From the NCBI RefSeq assembly GCF_000182645.1, contig NZ_ACQA01000002.1, positions 620,001-684,000 of the forward strand: 64,000 bases of DNA. The letters are read 5' to 3'. Source of the DNA: Brucella intermedia LMG 3301. Its GTDB lineage: Bacteria; Pseudomonadota; Alphaproteobacteria; Rhizobiales; Rhizobiaceae. Made by a program: the position numbers and the translations under genes. This document shows positions 55,624-64,000 of the stretch, in pieces. The notes under the pieces are model-generated. The model searched no databases. It was not told the DNA's origin and was given only the letters and a program-made list of their open reading frames with translations. Each line of letters starts with the position of its first letter. The first letter of the stretch is position 1.

Positions 55624-56619
55624 GCAGCGCGCCTCGCCCTGAGCTGCCTGACAAGGATGGGCAGTGAAATGGTGACGATCAGAAGCAGGCCGATGAAGAT
55701 CGACATGACGATGCCCGGCACATTGAGAAGACCAAGGCCGAAGGTCACGAGGCCCATCACGAAAGCGGCGATCACCACGCCGACGATCGTGCCCGAGCCG
55801 CCGAGGATCGACACGCCGCCAAGCACCACCATGGTGACGATTTCCAGTTCCCAGCCCTGCGCGATGGACGGGCGCGTGGAGCCGAGGCGCGAGGTAAGGC
55901 AGACCGCAGCAATGCCGCTCATCACCCCGGTCATGAGGAAAAGCACAAACTTGGTTTTCTCGACCGGAATGCCGGAAAAGCGCGACGCAAATTCATTGTT
56001 GCCGATGGCATAGATGCGGCGCCCGAAACTGGTCCGGTGCAGGAGCACGCCAAACAGCAGGGCAAAGAGCACAAACAGCGCGAATTCGAACGAGATCACC
56101 CAGAACACATAGCCCTGTCCGAAATAGGCAAAACTTTCCGGATAGCCGCCAAAGGCCTGATCGCCGAGCACGATATAGGAAATGCCGCGAAACAGGCTCA
56201 TCGTGCCGATGGTGACCACGATAGAGGGCAGTTTCAGCCCTGCAACCAGCCCGCCATTGATCGCGCCGCAGACAAGACCCGTGCCGATGCCGATCAGGAC
56301 GAGGCCGGGAGTGCCGACGCCAGCCTGCGCCGCCGCGCCCATGGCCGTGGAGGCAAGCGCGATGATGGCGGCGACCGAAAGGTCGATCTCACCGGAAATG
56401 ATCAGAAGCGTCATCGCGAAGGCGATCAATGCCTTTTCGGTAAAGTTGAACGTGGCGTCCGACAGGTTCCAGGCATTGAGGAAATAAGGGCGAGGCGAAG
56501 GAATTGGCGATGAAGATCGCAATCGCCACGCCAAGCAGAAGCATTTCCCAGCTTGCGAAGATGCGCGAGAAAGGCGTTCCGAGCCGGTCGGGAATGTGAC
56601 GGCGCTGTTCGTTATTCAT
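55620..56619 (-). pseudogene. rhaQ: Rhamnose ABC permease RhaQ, frameshifted
   Basis: A second rhamnose permease gene broken by one extra base. From ATG at 56619 the frame reads MNNEQRRHIPDRLGTPFSRI and on to ANSFASP, then leaves the family sequence. The continuation FLNAWNLSDATFNFTEKALI and the rest follow in another frame to 55620. Deleting one A at 56486 or 56487 (CCCTTATTT to CCCTATTT on the coding strand) gives SPYFLNAWNLS and a complete 332-residue RhaQ. The total span of 1000 bases is 3x333+1. Start and stop both keep their coupling overlaps with rhaP and rhaU, so the lesion looks recent or is a sequencing error. Confidence 0.9.
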
Positions 56620-57614
56620 GCCGCAGCCTCCTCATAAGTCTTTGCGGCCTTGTCGCGCAGGATGATGCGTCCGCGCCGCTTTTCCTGCCGCGCATTGAAG
56701 ATCACGGCCAGAATGATGACGGAACCGGAGATCGCCATCTGCCAGAAGGGCGATATGTCGATGACCGGCAGGGCGTTCTTGATGACGCCGAGGAAAAGCG
56801 CGCCCAGCACCGCACCGGCAACCGTACCGATCCCGCCAAGCGTCGAGATGCCGCCGATGACGCAGGCCGCGACGCTGTCGAGTTCGAACCCGGCTGCAAC
56901 ATCCACATAGGCGACGGCATAGCGCGACACCCAGAGATAGCCGCAAAGCCCGGCAAGCGCGCCCGACAGCACAAAGGCGAAGAAGCGCGTGCGCCCCACA
57001 TCGATGCCGGTATAGACGGCGGCGGTCGGGTTGCCGCCCGAGGCATAAAGCGCGCGCCCGAAGAAGGTCCGCGTCAACAGCACATAGATCAGCGCGACGA
57101 TCAGGATCGCCGTCCAGCCAAGCAGCGGCAGGCCGAAAACCACCGTGCGTGGCGTGTTGAGAAACGGCGCCGTCATCTGGTGCGCATTGACCCACGCGCC
57201 GCCGGAGAGCACGAAGGCCATCCCGCGATAGATGGTAAGCGTACCCAGTGTGACGACAATGGCCGGAATGTTGAGCTTCCAGACGAGAATGCCGTTGATC
57301 GCACCCAGAACCGCACCGATGCCAACGGCCAGCACGATGAGAAGCACCAGCGGCAGGCCGGGATAGGTCGCGTTCAGCATCGCGACCGCCATGCCGGTAA
57401 AGGCGAGATTGGCGGCGACCGACAGATCGATGGATTTTGTCAGGATCACCGCCATCTGCCCGAGCGCGATGATGATCAGGATCGACGTATCGTTGAAAAT
57501 ATTCGCCAGATTTCCGGCGCTGGCGAAGCCCGGCGCGCGGCTTGCGAACAGCCCCACCATAAGCGCGATGATAACGAGGAGCAGGAGTTCGCGCTGCTTG
57601 AGCAACTGTTTCAT
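56616..57614 (-). CDS. rhaP: Rhamnose ABC transporter permease RhaP
   Basis: A 332-residue permease of the RbsC/XylH class with about nine helices. LAVGIGAVLGAINGILVWKL and AFVLSGALAGLCGYLWVSRY are class motifs, with GGISTLGGIGTVAGAVLGAL near residue 256. ATG at 57614 has GGAG seven bases upstream. It overlaps rhaQ by four bases. With RhaQ it should form the heterodimeric rhamnose channel. Confidence 0.92.
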   Translation of the reverse strand: MKQLLKQRELLLLVIIALMVGLFASRAPGFASAGNLANIFNDTSILIIIALGQMAVILTKSIDLSVAANLAFTGMAVAMLNATYPGLPLVLLIVLAVGIGAVLGAINGILVWKLNIPAIVVTLGTLTIYRGMAFVLSGGAWVNAHQMTAPFLNTPRTVVFGLPLLGWTAILIVALIYVLLTRTFFGRALYASGGNPTAAVYTGIDVGRTRFFAFVLSGALAGLCGYLWVSRYAVAYVDVAAGFELDSVAACVIGGISTLGGIGTVAGAVLGALFLGVIKNALPVIDISPFWQMAISGSVIILAVIFNARQEKRRGRIILRDKAAKTYEEAAA

Positions 57615-57617
57615 CGT

Positions 57618-59192
57618 CTACTCCGTGTTTCCGGTGGCGGCGCGCACCAGCACTTCCGCGTCGAGACTGGCGCGCTCGAACATGCCTTCCATCAGCCCTT
57701 CGCGCATCACCATCACCCGGTCCGACATGCCGATGATTTCCGGCAGTTCCGACGAGATCATGATGATGCTCAAGCCTTCTGCCGCCAGTTCGCTGATGAA
57801 GGCGTGGACCGCGGCCTTGGAGCCGATGTCGATGCCCTTGGTCGGCTCGTCGAGAATGATGACCTTCGGGCTGGTGGCAAGCCACTTGCCGATGACGACC
57901 TTCTGCTGGTTGCCGCCGGATAGGGTTCCGACAGGGACCGAAAGTGCGGCGGCGCGCAGGTCGAAACGCTCGGCATATTTGCGCGCCAGCGCCAGTTCTT
58001 CCGCCATGCGCAGAAAGCCGTTGCGTGACGTGCGGGCAAGCGAGGGCAGCGACACATTCTGGAAGATCGGCAATTGCAGCACGGCGCCGTGGCGTCCGCG
58101 CTCTTCCGGCACATAGACGATCCCATGCGCCACCGCATCGCCGGGGCGGCGGATGCTGATCTCGCGGTCTTCCAGCACGACACGGCCGCTCGAAGGCCTG
58201 GTGATGCCGAAGAGCGACTGCGCGAACTCCGAACGCCCAGCACCGACAAGGCCATAAATACCGAGGATTTCACCCTTGCGCAGCTCAAACGAAATGCCGC
58301 GAAATTCGGTCGGATGCGAATAGTTTTCAACCTTCAGCACGGGCTTGCCGATGGCGACATCCTGCTTCGGAAAAGCCTGCTCGACGGAGCGCCCGACCAT
58401 CATGCGCACGATATCATTCTGCCGCGTATCGGCCAGTGCGCCGTGTCCGACAGCGTGACCGTCGCGGAAAACGGCATAATTGTCGGCGATTTCATAAACT
58501 TCATCGAACTTGTGGCTGATGAACAGGATGGCCTTTCCCTGCGCCTTCAGCCGCGCCACGATGCGGAACAGATCGTCCACTTCCTTGCGCGAAAGCGCAG
58601 CGGTGGGCTCATCCATGATGACGATGCGTGAATCCACCGACAGCGCACGGGCAATGGCGACCAGATGGCGCTGCGCGATGGACAGTTCCTTCAGCTTGAT
58701 ACGCGCATCGACCGTCGTTTCCAGCGACGACAGCAGCGCCTGTGAGCGCGCATAAACGGCCTTCCAGTTGACAAAGCCCAACCTCGTGCGCGGCGCATGG
58801 CCGAGATAGATGTTTTCACCCACCGACAATTCGTCGAAAAGCACGGTTTCCTGATGAATGGCCGTAACGCCGTGATCGGTTGCATCCTGCGCCGTCGCGA
58901 AGTGCACCGGCTTGCCGTCGATAAGGATTTCGCCTTCGTCGGGCTGGTAGATACCGGTGAGGATTTTCACGAGCGTGGATTTTCCCGCGCCGTTCTCGCC
59001 GATCAGCGCCGTCACCTTGCCGGGATAAAGCGCGATGTTCACGTCATCAAGCGCTCGCACACCCGGAAAGGTCTTGGCGATGCCGCGCATTTCCAGAATG
59101 GGCTGGTCCGTGGCGGCAAGCGCCGGCTCTCCGACGGATTGGCCGCCGGATTGGCCCCCGGATTGCCCGTTGGATAGAAAGGCTGCATTCAT
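57618..59192 (-). CDS. rhaT: Rhamnose ABC transporter ATP-binding protein RhaT
   Basis: A 524-residue double ATPase of the RbsA/XylG type. The first domain has GENGAGKSTLVKILTGIYQP near residue 60. Its signature LSIAQRHLVAIARAL precedes Walker B RIVIMDEPTAAL. The second domain has the degenerate P-loop YGLVGAGRSEFAQSLFG and signature LSGGNQQKVVIGKWLATSPK. The N-terminus bears a short NGQSGGQSGGQS repeat. ATG at 59192 with AGGT upstream. It energises RhaPQ. In R. leguminosarum the kinase RhaK acts together with this ATPase in uptake. Confidence 0.93.
   Translation of the reverse strand: MNAAFLSNGQSGGQSGGQSVGEPALAATDQPILEMRGIAKTFPGVRALDDVNIALYPGKVTALIGENGAGKSTLVKILTGIYQPDEGEILIDGKPVHFATAQDATDHGVTAIHQETVLFDELSVGENIYLGHAPRTRLGFVNWKAVYARSQALLSSLETTVDARIKLKELSIAQRHLVAIARALSVDSRIVIMDEPTAALSRKEVDDLFRIVARLKAQGKAILFISHKFDEVYEIADNYAVFRDGHAVGHGALADTRQNDIVRMMVGRSVEQAFPKQDVAIGKPVLKVENYSHPTEFRGISFELRKGEILGIYGLVGAGRSEFAQSLFGITRPSSGRVVLEDREISIRRPGDAVAHGIVYVPEERGRHGAVLQLPIFQNVSLPSLARTSRNGFLRMAEELALARKYAERFDLRAAALSVPVGTLSGGNQQKVVIGKWLATSPKVIILDEPTKGIDIGSKAAVHAFISELAAEGLSIIMISSELPEIIGMSDRVMVMREGLMEGMFERASLDAEVLVRAATGNTE
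59131..59177. repeat. 12-bp tandem repeat in the rhaT 5' coding region
   Basis: Units CCGACGGATTGG, CCGCCGGATTGG and CCCCCGGATTGC, followed by a degenerate CCGTTGGATAG, encode the SGGQ repeats near the RhaT N-terminus. Each unit is in frame, so copy-number change would lengthen or shorten the protein without a frameshift. Confidence 0.7.
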
Positions 59193-59229
59193 CGCAGATA
59201 CCTAAAATCGGGTTTGGAAAGCGACAGGC

Positions 59230-59254
59230 GGCATTGGGTGCGACACCCAATGCC
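59230..59254 (-). other. Intercistronic hairpin between rhaS and rhaT
   Basis: GGCATTGGGTG and CACCCAATGCC form a perfect 11-bp stem with a 3-base loop. It lies on the transcript between the binding-protein and ATPase genes. It lacks a T-run on the minus strand, so it more likely protects or modulates the rhaS mRNA than ends all transcription. Confidence 0.65.
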
Positions 59255-59264
59255 TCTTTTGTGC

Positions 59265-59307
59265 GCGCATCTTTTCCGAAAACCGTTTTCCACCTTTCGG
59301 GATGCGC
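59265..59307. repeat. REP-like palindromic unit between rhaS and rhaT
   Basis: GCGCATC with GATGCGC and CCGAAA with TTTCGG pair around a central CCGTTTTCCAC segment. This layout resembles the short palindromic units scattered in rhizobial and Brucella genomes. It starts nine bases after the rhaS stop. Confidence 0.55.
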
Positions 59308-59315
59308 TTTTCCGA

Positions 59316-60323
59316 TCAGAAGACCTTGGAGAACTCGTCGATGTTCGACGCGTCATAGACGAACGGATCGCTCATTGCCGCTTCACCGTTATCGCCGATC
59401 TTGATCTTGCCCATGCGCCCGGCTTCGATTTCCGAACCCGGCTTGCCATCGGCATCGCCCTTGACGAGGTGATAGGCAATCTGGGTTGCCGAATAGCCGA
59501 GGTCGATCGGGTTCCAGATCGCGAATTCCTTGGTCGCGCCCGACTTGATGGCGCCCGCCATTTCGGAGGGAAGGCCAAGGCCCGTCACATAGACTTCGCC
59601 GATCTTGCCCGCATCCTTCACGGCCTGCGAGGCGGCGAGGACGCCAACGGTGGTCGGCGCCACGATGACCTTCACATTCGGGTTCGAGGTGAGAAGCCCT
59701 TGCGCTTCGCGGTAGCTCTTGTCGGCCAGATCGTCACCGTAAACAGTCGTCACCAGATTGAGGCCGGGAAAGTCTTTCAGCTGCTTCTTCATCTCGCCGA
59801 TCCAGATATTCTGGTTGGTCGAAGTGGTGGTAGCAGACAGGATCGCGAAATCGCCCTTGCCATCCGGCAGGTGATCGGCGGCGAGCTTGAGGCACATCTT
59901 GCCGATCAGTTCGTTCGAGGACGGATTGAGGTGAACGATGCGGCCTTCAGGCGCGACGCCCGAATCCCACGAGATGACCTTGATGCCGCGCTGCGCGGCT
60001 TTCTTCAGGGCAGGGACGACCGCATCCGGGTCGTTGGCAGAAATGGCGATGGCGTCAACGCCCTGCGCGATCAGGGAATTGATGACCTCGATCTGGCCTT
60101 CCGCCGTCGTCGTGGTCGGGCCGGTATAGATGACCTCTACGCTATCCCCTCCCTTGGCCAGTTCCTTGGCGGCTTCCTGCGCGCCCTTGTTGGCAGCTTC
60201 AAAGAAGCCGTTGCCGAGCGACTTTGCGACAAGCGCGATCTTCATGTCGGCGGCCTGCGCGTGGGTAGCCATGAAGGCCACGGCCAGCGCTGTACCCAGT
60301 ACAAGTTTCTTGAAAAGTTTCAT
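59316..60323 (-). CDS. rhaS: Rhamnose ABC transporter substrate-binding protein RhaS
   Basis: A 335-residue periplasmic binding protein of the RbsB-like family. The signal peptide (KKLVLGTALAVAFMATHAQA) is cleaved before ADMKIALVAKSLGNGFFEAA. INSLIAQGVDAIAISANDPD and GIKVISWDSGVAPEGRIVHL are family blocks. ATG at 60323 follows GGGAGGAATG. It binds L-rhamnose for RhaTPQ. Two intercistronic palindromes downstream may raise its expression over the rest. Confidence 0.94.
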   Translation of the reverse strand: MKLFKKLVLGTALAVAFMATHAQAADMKIALVAKSLGNGFFEAANKGAQEAAKELAKGGDSVEVIYTGPTTTTAEGQIEVINSLIAQGVDAIAISANDPDAVVPALKKAAQRGIKVISWDSGVAPEGRIVHLNPSSNELIGKMCLKLAADHLPDGKGDFAILSATTTSTNQNIWIGEMKKQLKDFPGLNLVTTVYGDDLADKSYREAQGLLTSNPNVKVIVAPTTVGVLAASQAVKDAGKIGEVYVTGLGLPSEMAGAIKSGATKEFAIWNPIDLGYSATQIAYHLVKGDADGKPGSEIEAGRMGKIKIGDNGEAAMSDPFVYDASNIDEFSKVF

Positions 60324-60398
60324 GTCTCATTCCTCCCAGTATAAAGACATATGTTTCGCTTCGTCCGGTTCGGAACCGGAGTGTAGGTCAGGTCCGGC

Positions 60399-61223
60399 TC
60401 AGGCTACCTCGGCGGAACCTCCGCCTTCGTCACCCCTGCCTGCATTTGCGGAAACCTGCGCCACGATGAGCCGGATGCCCGCATTTTCCACCATGCGCCG
60501 CGCTTCCTCCGAAATGCCGTCATCGGTAATCAGCGTGCTGACCCGGTCGAGAGGGCAAAGGATGAGGCTGGAACGGCGCGTGAATTTCGTCGAATCGACC
60601 ATCAGGACAAGTTCGTCCGCCTGGCCCATCAGCTTCTGTTCGCTCTGGATGATCAGCGCATCGGACTCCATCACCCCGAGCGGGCTGATGCCCTGACAGC
60701 CCATGAACATGCGCCGTCCGTAGAAATTGCGGATGACGTCGTTGTCAAACGGCGACAGGATAAGGCTCTGGTCGCGATAGATCGCGCCGCCGGGCACGAT
60801 CACCGTGCTCTTCGACTGACGCAGAAGATGCTCCGCGATGGCAAAGGAATTGGTCAGCACCTGCAAGCGGCGCGGGGCAAGATAATGCACCATCTGGAAA
60901 GTCGTGGACCCGCCATTGATGATGATGCTGTCGCCTTCCTCGCAAAGCGCCACGGCCTCGCGGGCGATGGCGCGCTTGCGATCCGCATTTTCCGATTCCG
61001 AAACCTTGAAGGGACGTCCGGTCAGGCTGGCGAACTGCGGCGGATGGATTGCCTCGGCCCCGCCGCGCACGCGCTTGATGCGGCCCTGCATATGGAGCGA
61101 CGCGATATCCCGGCGAAGGGTCGCTTCCGACGCTTCCGTCAGTTCCACCAGATCCTGAATGGTGATCACCGGCTTTTCCTGAACTGCGCTCAGGATGATG
61201 CGGTGGCGCTCTCTTTCGTGCAT
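60399..61223 (-). CDS. rhaR: DeoR family transcriptional regulator RhaR
   Basis: A 274-residue DeoR-type repressor. The N-terminal HTH reads ITIQDLVELTEASEATLRRD near residues 20-39, then IASLHMQGRIKRVRGGAEAI. The sugar-phosphate-binding domain has EEGDSIIINGGSTTFQMVHY near residue 99 and the ELVLMVDSTKFTRRSSLILC block. ATG at 61223 has an ideal AGGAGG site. It is the first gene of the leftward rha operon, divergent from rhaD, as in R. leguminosarum, where RhaR represses the locus. Confidence 0.92.
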   Translation of the reverse strand: MHERERHRIILSAVQEKPVITIQDLVELTEASEATLRRDIASLHMQGRIKRVRGGAEAIHPPQFASLTGRPFKVSESENADRKRAIAREAVALCEEGDSIIINGGSTTFQMVHYLAPRRLQVLTNSFAIAEHLLRQSKSTVIVPGGAIYRDQSLILSPFDNDVIRNFYGRRMFMGCQGISPLGVMESDALIIQSEQKLMGQADELVLMVDSTKFTRRSSLILCPLDRVSTLITDDGISEEARRMVENAGIRLIVAQVSANAGRGDEGGGSAEVA

Positions 61224-61263
61224 GGCTCCTCCTTTTTCTTGTATCAGGCAAAAAGCCTGCGCA

Positions 61264-61336
61264 TGTCAATCACAAACAATCACAACAGCGCACAATAATC
61301 ACATTAATGATTGAAGATGATTGTTTGTGATTGACA
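61264..61336. promoter_or_regulatory. Paired operator in the rhaR-rhaD intergenic region
   Basis: TGTCAATCACAAACAATCA at 61264-61282 is the exact reverse complement of 61318-61336, a perfect 19-bp inverted repeat with 35 bases between. Inside it lies a smaller dyad, ATCA-CATTAA-TGAT, at about 61298-61311. The half-sites contain two ATCA(C/A) units about ten bases apart. Location between divergent rhaR and rhaD makes it the likely RhaR binding region. Confidence 0.75.
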
Positions 61337-61449
61337 GCAATTCCTTTCATACGTCATATCTGCCGCTAACATGATCGCTGGCGCATCGGACGGGCACATG
61401 GCCCGGACATGCGGATTGCGATCCACCATAACAGCATTGGGAGGATGAC

Positions 61450-63546
61450 ATGGTGGCCCAGAGCAGGCTTCTCGAAAACCGGTGGGATGACGCCAGGGCG
61501 GCAACGATGGATGAGCCGGGCAAGCTGCTCTATCGCTCCAATCTGCTCGGTTCCGACAAGCGCATCACCAATTACGGCGGCGGGAACACCTCCGCCAAGG
61601 TCGAGGAAACCGATCCGCTCACCGGCGGGAAGGTGCAGGTTCTCTGGGTCAAGGGCTCGGGCGGCGATGTCGGCACGATCAAGCTCGACGGTTTCGCCAC
61701 GCTCTATCAGGACAAGCTCAACGCTTTGAAAGGCATCTATAAAGGCGTCGAGGACGAGGACCGCATGGTCGGCTTCCTGCCGCACTGCACGTTCAATCTC
61801 AACCCGCGCGCCGCTTCCATCGACACGCCGCTGCATGGTTTCGTGCCTTTCAAGCATGTGGACCACATGCATCCCGATGCGATCATCGCCATCGCAGCCT
61901 CCAAAAACTCCCGTGAACTGACGGCCGAGATTTTCGGTGACGAAATCGGCTGGCTGCCATGGCGCCGCCCCGGTTTTCAGCTCGGCCTCGATCTTGAAGC
62001 CTTCGTGAAGGCAAACCCAAACGCCAAGGGTGTTGTCCTTGAAAGCCATGGGCTTTTCACCTGGGCCGACGATGCCCGCACCTGCTACGAAACCACGCTC
62101 GCCATCATCAACAAGGCCATCGAATGGCTGGACCGAAAGACGGCAGGCAAGGCTGTTTTCGGTGGCGCTGCCGCGCAAAGCCTGGCCGCTTCCGAGCGCC
62201 GCGCCATCGCCGCGCGGCTGATGCCGGAAATTCGCGGGCTGATCGGCAAGGACGAGCGCAAGCTCGGCCATTTTGACGATCAGGATGCGGTGCTGGAATT
62301 CGTGAACTCGAATAATCTGCATCCGCTCGCAGCACTTGGCACCTCCTGCCCGGACCATTTCCTGCGGACCAAAATCCGTCCTCTGGTTGTCGATTTCGAT
62401 CCGGCGAAGCCCGATGTCGATGCCGTGGTTGCCGGACTTGAGGGGGCGCTGGAAGCCTATCGCGCCGATTACAAGCGCTATTACGAAGCGTGCAGGCATG
62501 ACAATTCACCCAGAATGCGCGACCCAAATCCGGTGATATTCCTCATTCCCGGCGTCGGCATGCTGTCCTTTGCCCGCGACAAGGCGACGGCGCGCATTGC
62601 AGGTGAGTTTTATGTCAATGCGATCAATGTGATGCGCGGTGCATCCGGCGTATCGGAATATCAGGGCCTGCCGGAACAGGAAGCCTTCGATATCGAATAC
62701 TGGCTGCTTGAAGAAGCAAAGCTGCAACGTATGCCGAAGCCAAAGAGCCTTGCGGGCCGCGTTGCATTCATCACCGGCGGCGCTGGCGGCATTGGTTTTG
62801 CGACCGCCGAAAGGCTGGCGGGCGAGGGCGCTTGCGTGGTTCTGGCGGATATTGACGCAGGATCGCTCAAAACCGCTCACGACAATCTCGTAAAGCGGTT
62901 TGGTGCTGATCAGGTTCGCAGCGTCGAACTGAATGTCACTGACGAGCACGGCGTAGCCAATGCCTTTGTCGAAGCCAGTGTCGAGCTTGGCGGCATCGAC
63001 ATTCTGGTGTCCAATGCCGGTATCGCTTCATCCGCGCCGGTGGAAACCACCGAACTTTCCATGTGGAACCGCAACATCGACATTCTGGCGACCGGCTATT
63101 TCCTTGTGTCGCGAGAAGCATTCCGCCTGTTCCGCCGCCAGAAGAACGGTGGCAATGTGGTGTTCGTCGCATCCAAGAACGGGCTTGCTGCATCCCCCAA
63201 TGCTTCGGCCTATTGCGCTGCAAAGGCTGCGGAAATCCATCTGGCGCGCTGTCTGGCGCTGGAAGGCGCGGATGCGGGCATTCGCGTCAATGTGGTCAAC
63301 CCGGATGCGGTTCTGCGCGGCTCCAAGATATGGGACGGCGAATGGCGTGAACAGCGCGCGGCGTCTTCCAAAATCGACGTTTCCGAGCTTGAGGAACATT
63401 ATCGCAAGCGCTCCATGCTGAAGCTGAATGTCTTCCCCGAAGACATTGCGGAGGCGATCTATTTCCTTGCGAGCGACGCCTCGGCCAAGTCGACCGGCAA
63501 CATCATCAATGTGGACGCCGGAAACCAGCAGAGCTTTCCGCGCTGA
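61450..63546 (+). CDS. rhaD: Bifunctional rhamnulose-1-phosphate aldolase/short-chain dehydrogenase
   Basis: A 698-residue fusion protein. Residues 1-~420 form a class II aldolase/adducin domain with FLPHCTFNLNPRAASIDTPL and a VLESHGLFTWADDARTCYET block. Residues ~430-698 form a short-chain dehydrogenase with the cofactor motif ITGGAGGIGFATAERLAGEG near residue 438. Its catalytic Tyr588 and Lys592 are in SAYCAAKAAE. It splits rhamnulose-1-phosphate to DHAP and L-lactaldehyde and oxidises the aldehyde. ATG at 61450 follows GGGAGGATG. It is divergent from rhaR and followed by rhaI. Confidence 0.94.
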   Translation: MVAQSRLLENRWDDARAATMDEPGKLLYRSNLLGSDKRITNYGGGNTSAKVEETDPLTGGKVQVLWVKGSGGDVGTIKLDGFATLYQDKLNALKGIYKGVEDEDRMVGFLPHCTFNLNPRAASIDTPLHGFVPFKHVDHMHPDAIIAIAASKNSRELTAEIFGDEIGWLPWRRPGFQLGLDLEAFVKANPNAKGVVLESHGLFTWADDARTCYETTLAIINKAIEWLDRKTAGKAVFGGAAAQSLAASERRAIAARLMPEIRGLIGKDERKLGHFDDQDAVLEFVNSNNLHPLAALGTSCPDHFLRTKIRPLVVDFDPAKPDVDAVVAGLEGALEAYRADYKRYYEACRHDNSPRMRDPNPVIFLIPGVGMLSFARDKATARIAGEFYVNAINVMRGASGVSEYQGLPEQEAFDIEYWLLEEAKLQRMPKPKSLAGRVAFITGGAGGIGFATAERLAGEGACVVLADIDAGSLKTAHDNLVKRFGADQVRSVELNVTDEHGVANAFVEASVELGGIDILVSNAGIASSAPVETTELSMWNRNIDILATGYFLVSREAFRLFRRQKNGGNVVFVASKNGLAASPNASAYCAAKAAEIHLARCLALEGADAGIRVNVVNPDAVLRGSKIWDGEWREQRAASSKIDVSELEEHYRKRSMLKLNVFPEDIAEAIYFLASDASAKSTGNIINVDAGNQQSFPR

Positions 63547-63618
63547 TCCGGAAAAGGCGCGACAGCCCTTGCTTTCGCGCCTTTTGTCCATGAAATTCAG
63601 GACATTCTGGGAGGAACC

Positions 63619-64000
63619 ATGTCCGAGCAACGCATTGCGGCAGATTTCATCGCCGAGCATAATTCCGGTTTTGAAGACGCCTTGAAAAGCGATTATCAGG
63701 CACTTGGCGAACAGCTTTTGCGCCGTGGCATCGAGATCGACAGGATCACCGACAAGGTGGCGGCCTATTTCGTCGCCGTGCCTTCATGGGGCACCGGCAC
63801 GGGCGGCACACGGTTCGGGCGCTTTCCGGGCAGGGGCGAACCGCGCGGCATTTTCGACAAGCTCGACGATTGCGCGGTCATCAACGAGCTATGCCGTGCA
63901 ACGCCGAATGTTTCCCTGCATATTCCATGGGACAAGGCTGATCCGAAGAAACTCAAAGCCCATGCGCAGGCGCTCGGTCTCGGCTTCGACGCCATGAATT
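63619..64000 (+). CDS. rhaI: L-rhamnose isomerase (partial, runs past the window end)
   Basis: The first 127 codons of a sugar isomerase, starting MSEQRIAADFIAEHNSGFED at 63619, with GGGAGGAACC upstream. The readable part includes YFVAVPSWGTGTGGTRFGRF and a FDKLDDCAVINELCRATPNV segment, typical of the Pseudomonas stutzeri-type L-rhamnose isomerases. The metal-binding residues are beyond the window. It converts L-rhamnose to L-rhamnulose. It lies 72 bases after rhaD and is probably co-transcribed with it, completing the rhaDI operon. Confidence 0.9.
   Translation, partial: MSEQRIAADFIAEHNSGFEDALKSDYQALGEQLLRRGIEIDRITDKVAAYFVAVPSWGTGTGGTRFGRFPGRGEPRGIFDKLDDCAVINELCRATPNVSLHIPWDKADPKKLKAHAQALGLGFDAMN

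Noticed and set aside
56553..57923. A 456-codon frame on the + strand
   Set aside because: Antisense to rhaP and the end of rhaT; composition is typical of a shadow frame.

Overview
The window looks like a piece of an alphaproteobacterial genome of the Brucella/Ochrobactrum type (Rhizobiales, Brucellaceae), probably an accessory-rich secondary replicon. This is inferred from gene content and order: a fused MrpA/B-type antiporter operon, cydDC-cydABX, bkdA1A2B-lpdV, a DmpA-like aminopeptidase and a rhizobial-type rha locus. Protein similarity and a ~105-bp palindromic intergenic repeat point the same way. No rRNA, tRNA, CRISPR array, phage or insertion sequence was seen.

Layout. Positions 1-106 hold the end of mogA. 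Positions 262-4263 hold a four-gene operon: circularly permuted ATP-grasp protein, alpha-E protein, transglutaminase-like protein and Anbu, a proteasome-like peptidase. This is the least understood system in the window. Then come a lone family-5 solute-binding protein, an Frm2-type nitroreductase and an FAD/NAD(P)-binding protein. Positions 8831-14855 encode a six-gene Mrp/Pha cation/proton antiporter with translationally coupled genes. Positions 15246-22439 encode a GbsR/MarR-type regulator, CydDC and cytochrome bd oxidase, ending with the 51-residue CydX. Positions 22488-29886 hold a divergent carbohydrate locus: GntR regulator and BadF/NagK-type kinase on one side, a sugar ABC transporter with a Gfo/Idh/MocA oxidoreductase on the other. 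N-acetyl-amino sugars are the best guess for the substrate.

Positions 30453-35419 hold the branched-chain 2-oxoacid dehydrogenase complex. A SURF1 protein overlaps its end convergently. A DadA-like FAD oxidoreductase, a candidate small ORF and an FtsK paralogue without membrane segments follow. Positions 40854-45488 are a MacAB plus outer-membrane-factor tripartite pump. Positions 45743-50615 hold a probable D-amino-acid/peptide module: DmpA-family peptidase, polar amino-acid ABC transporter and D-amino-acid aminotransferase. A secreted cupin, an AT-rich gap, a LysR regulator and an MFS carrier come next.

Positions 53934-64000 hold the complete-looking L-rhamnose locus. rhaR-S-T-P-Q-U-K run leftward and rhaD-I rightward, as in Rhizobium leguminosarum. 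The rhaR/rhaD control region contains a perfect 19-bp inverted repeat. The permease gene rhaQ carries a one-base insertion that splits its reading frame, so rhamnose import may be defective in this strain, unless the base is a sequencing error.
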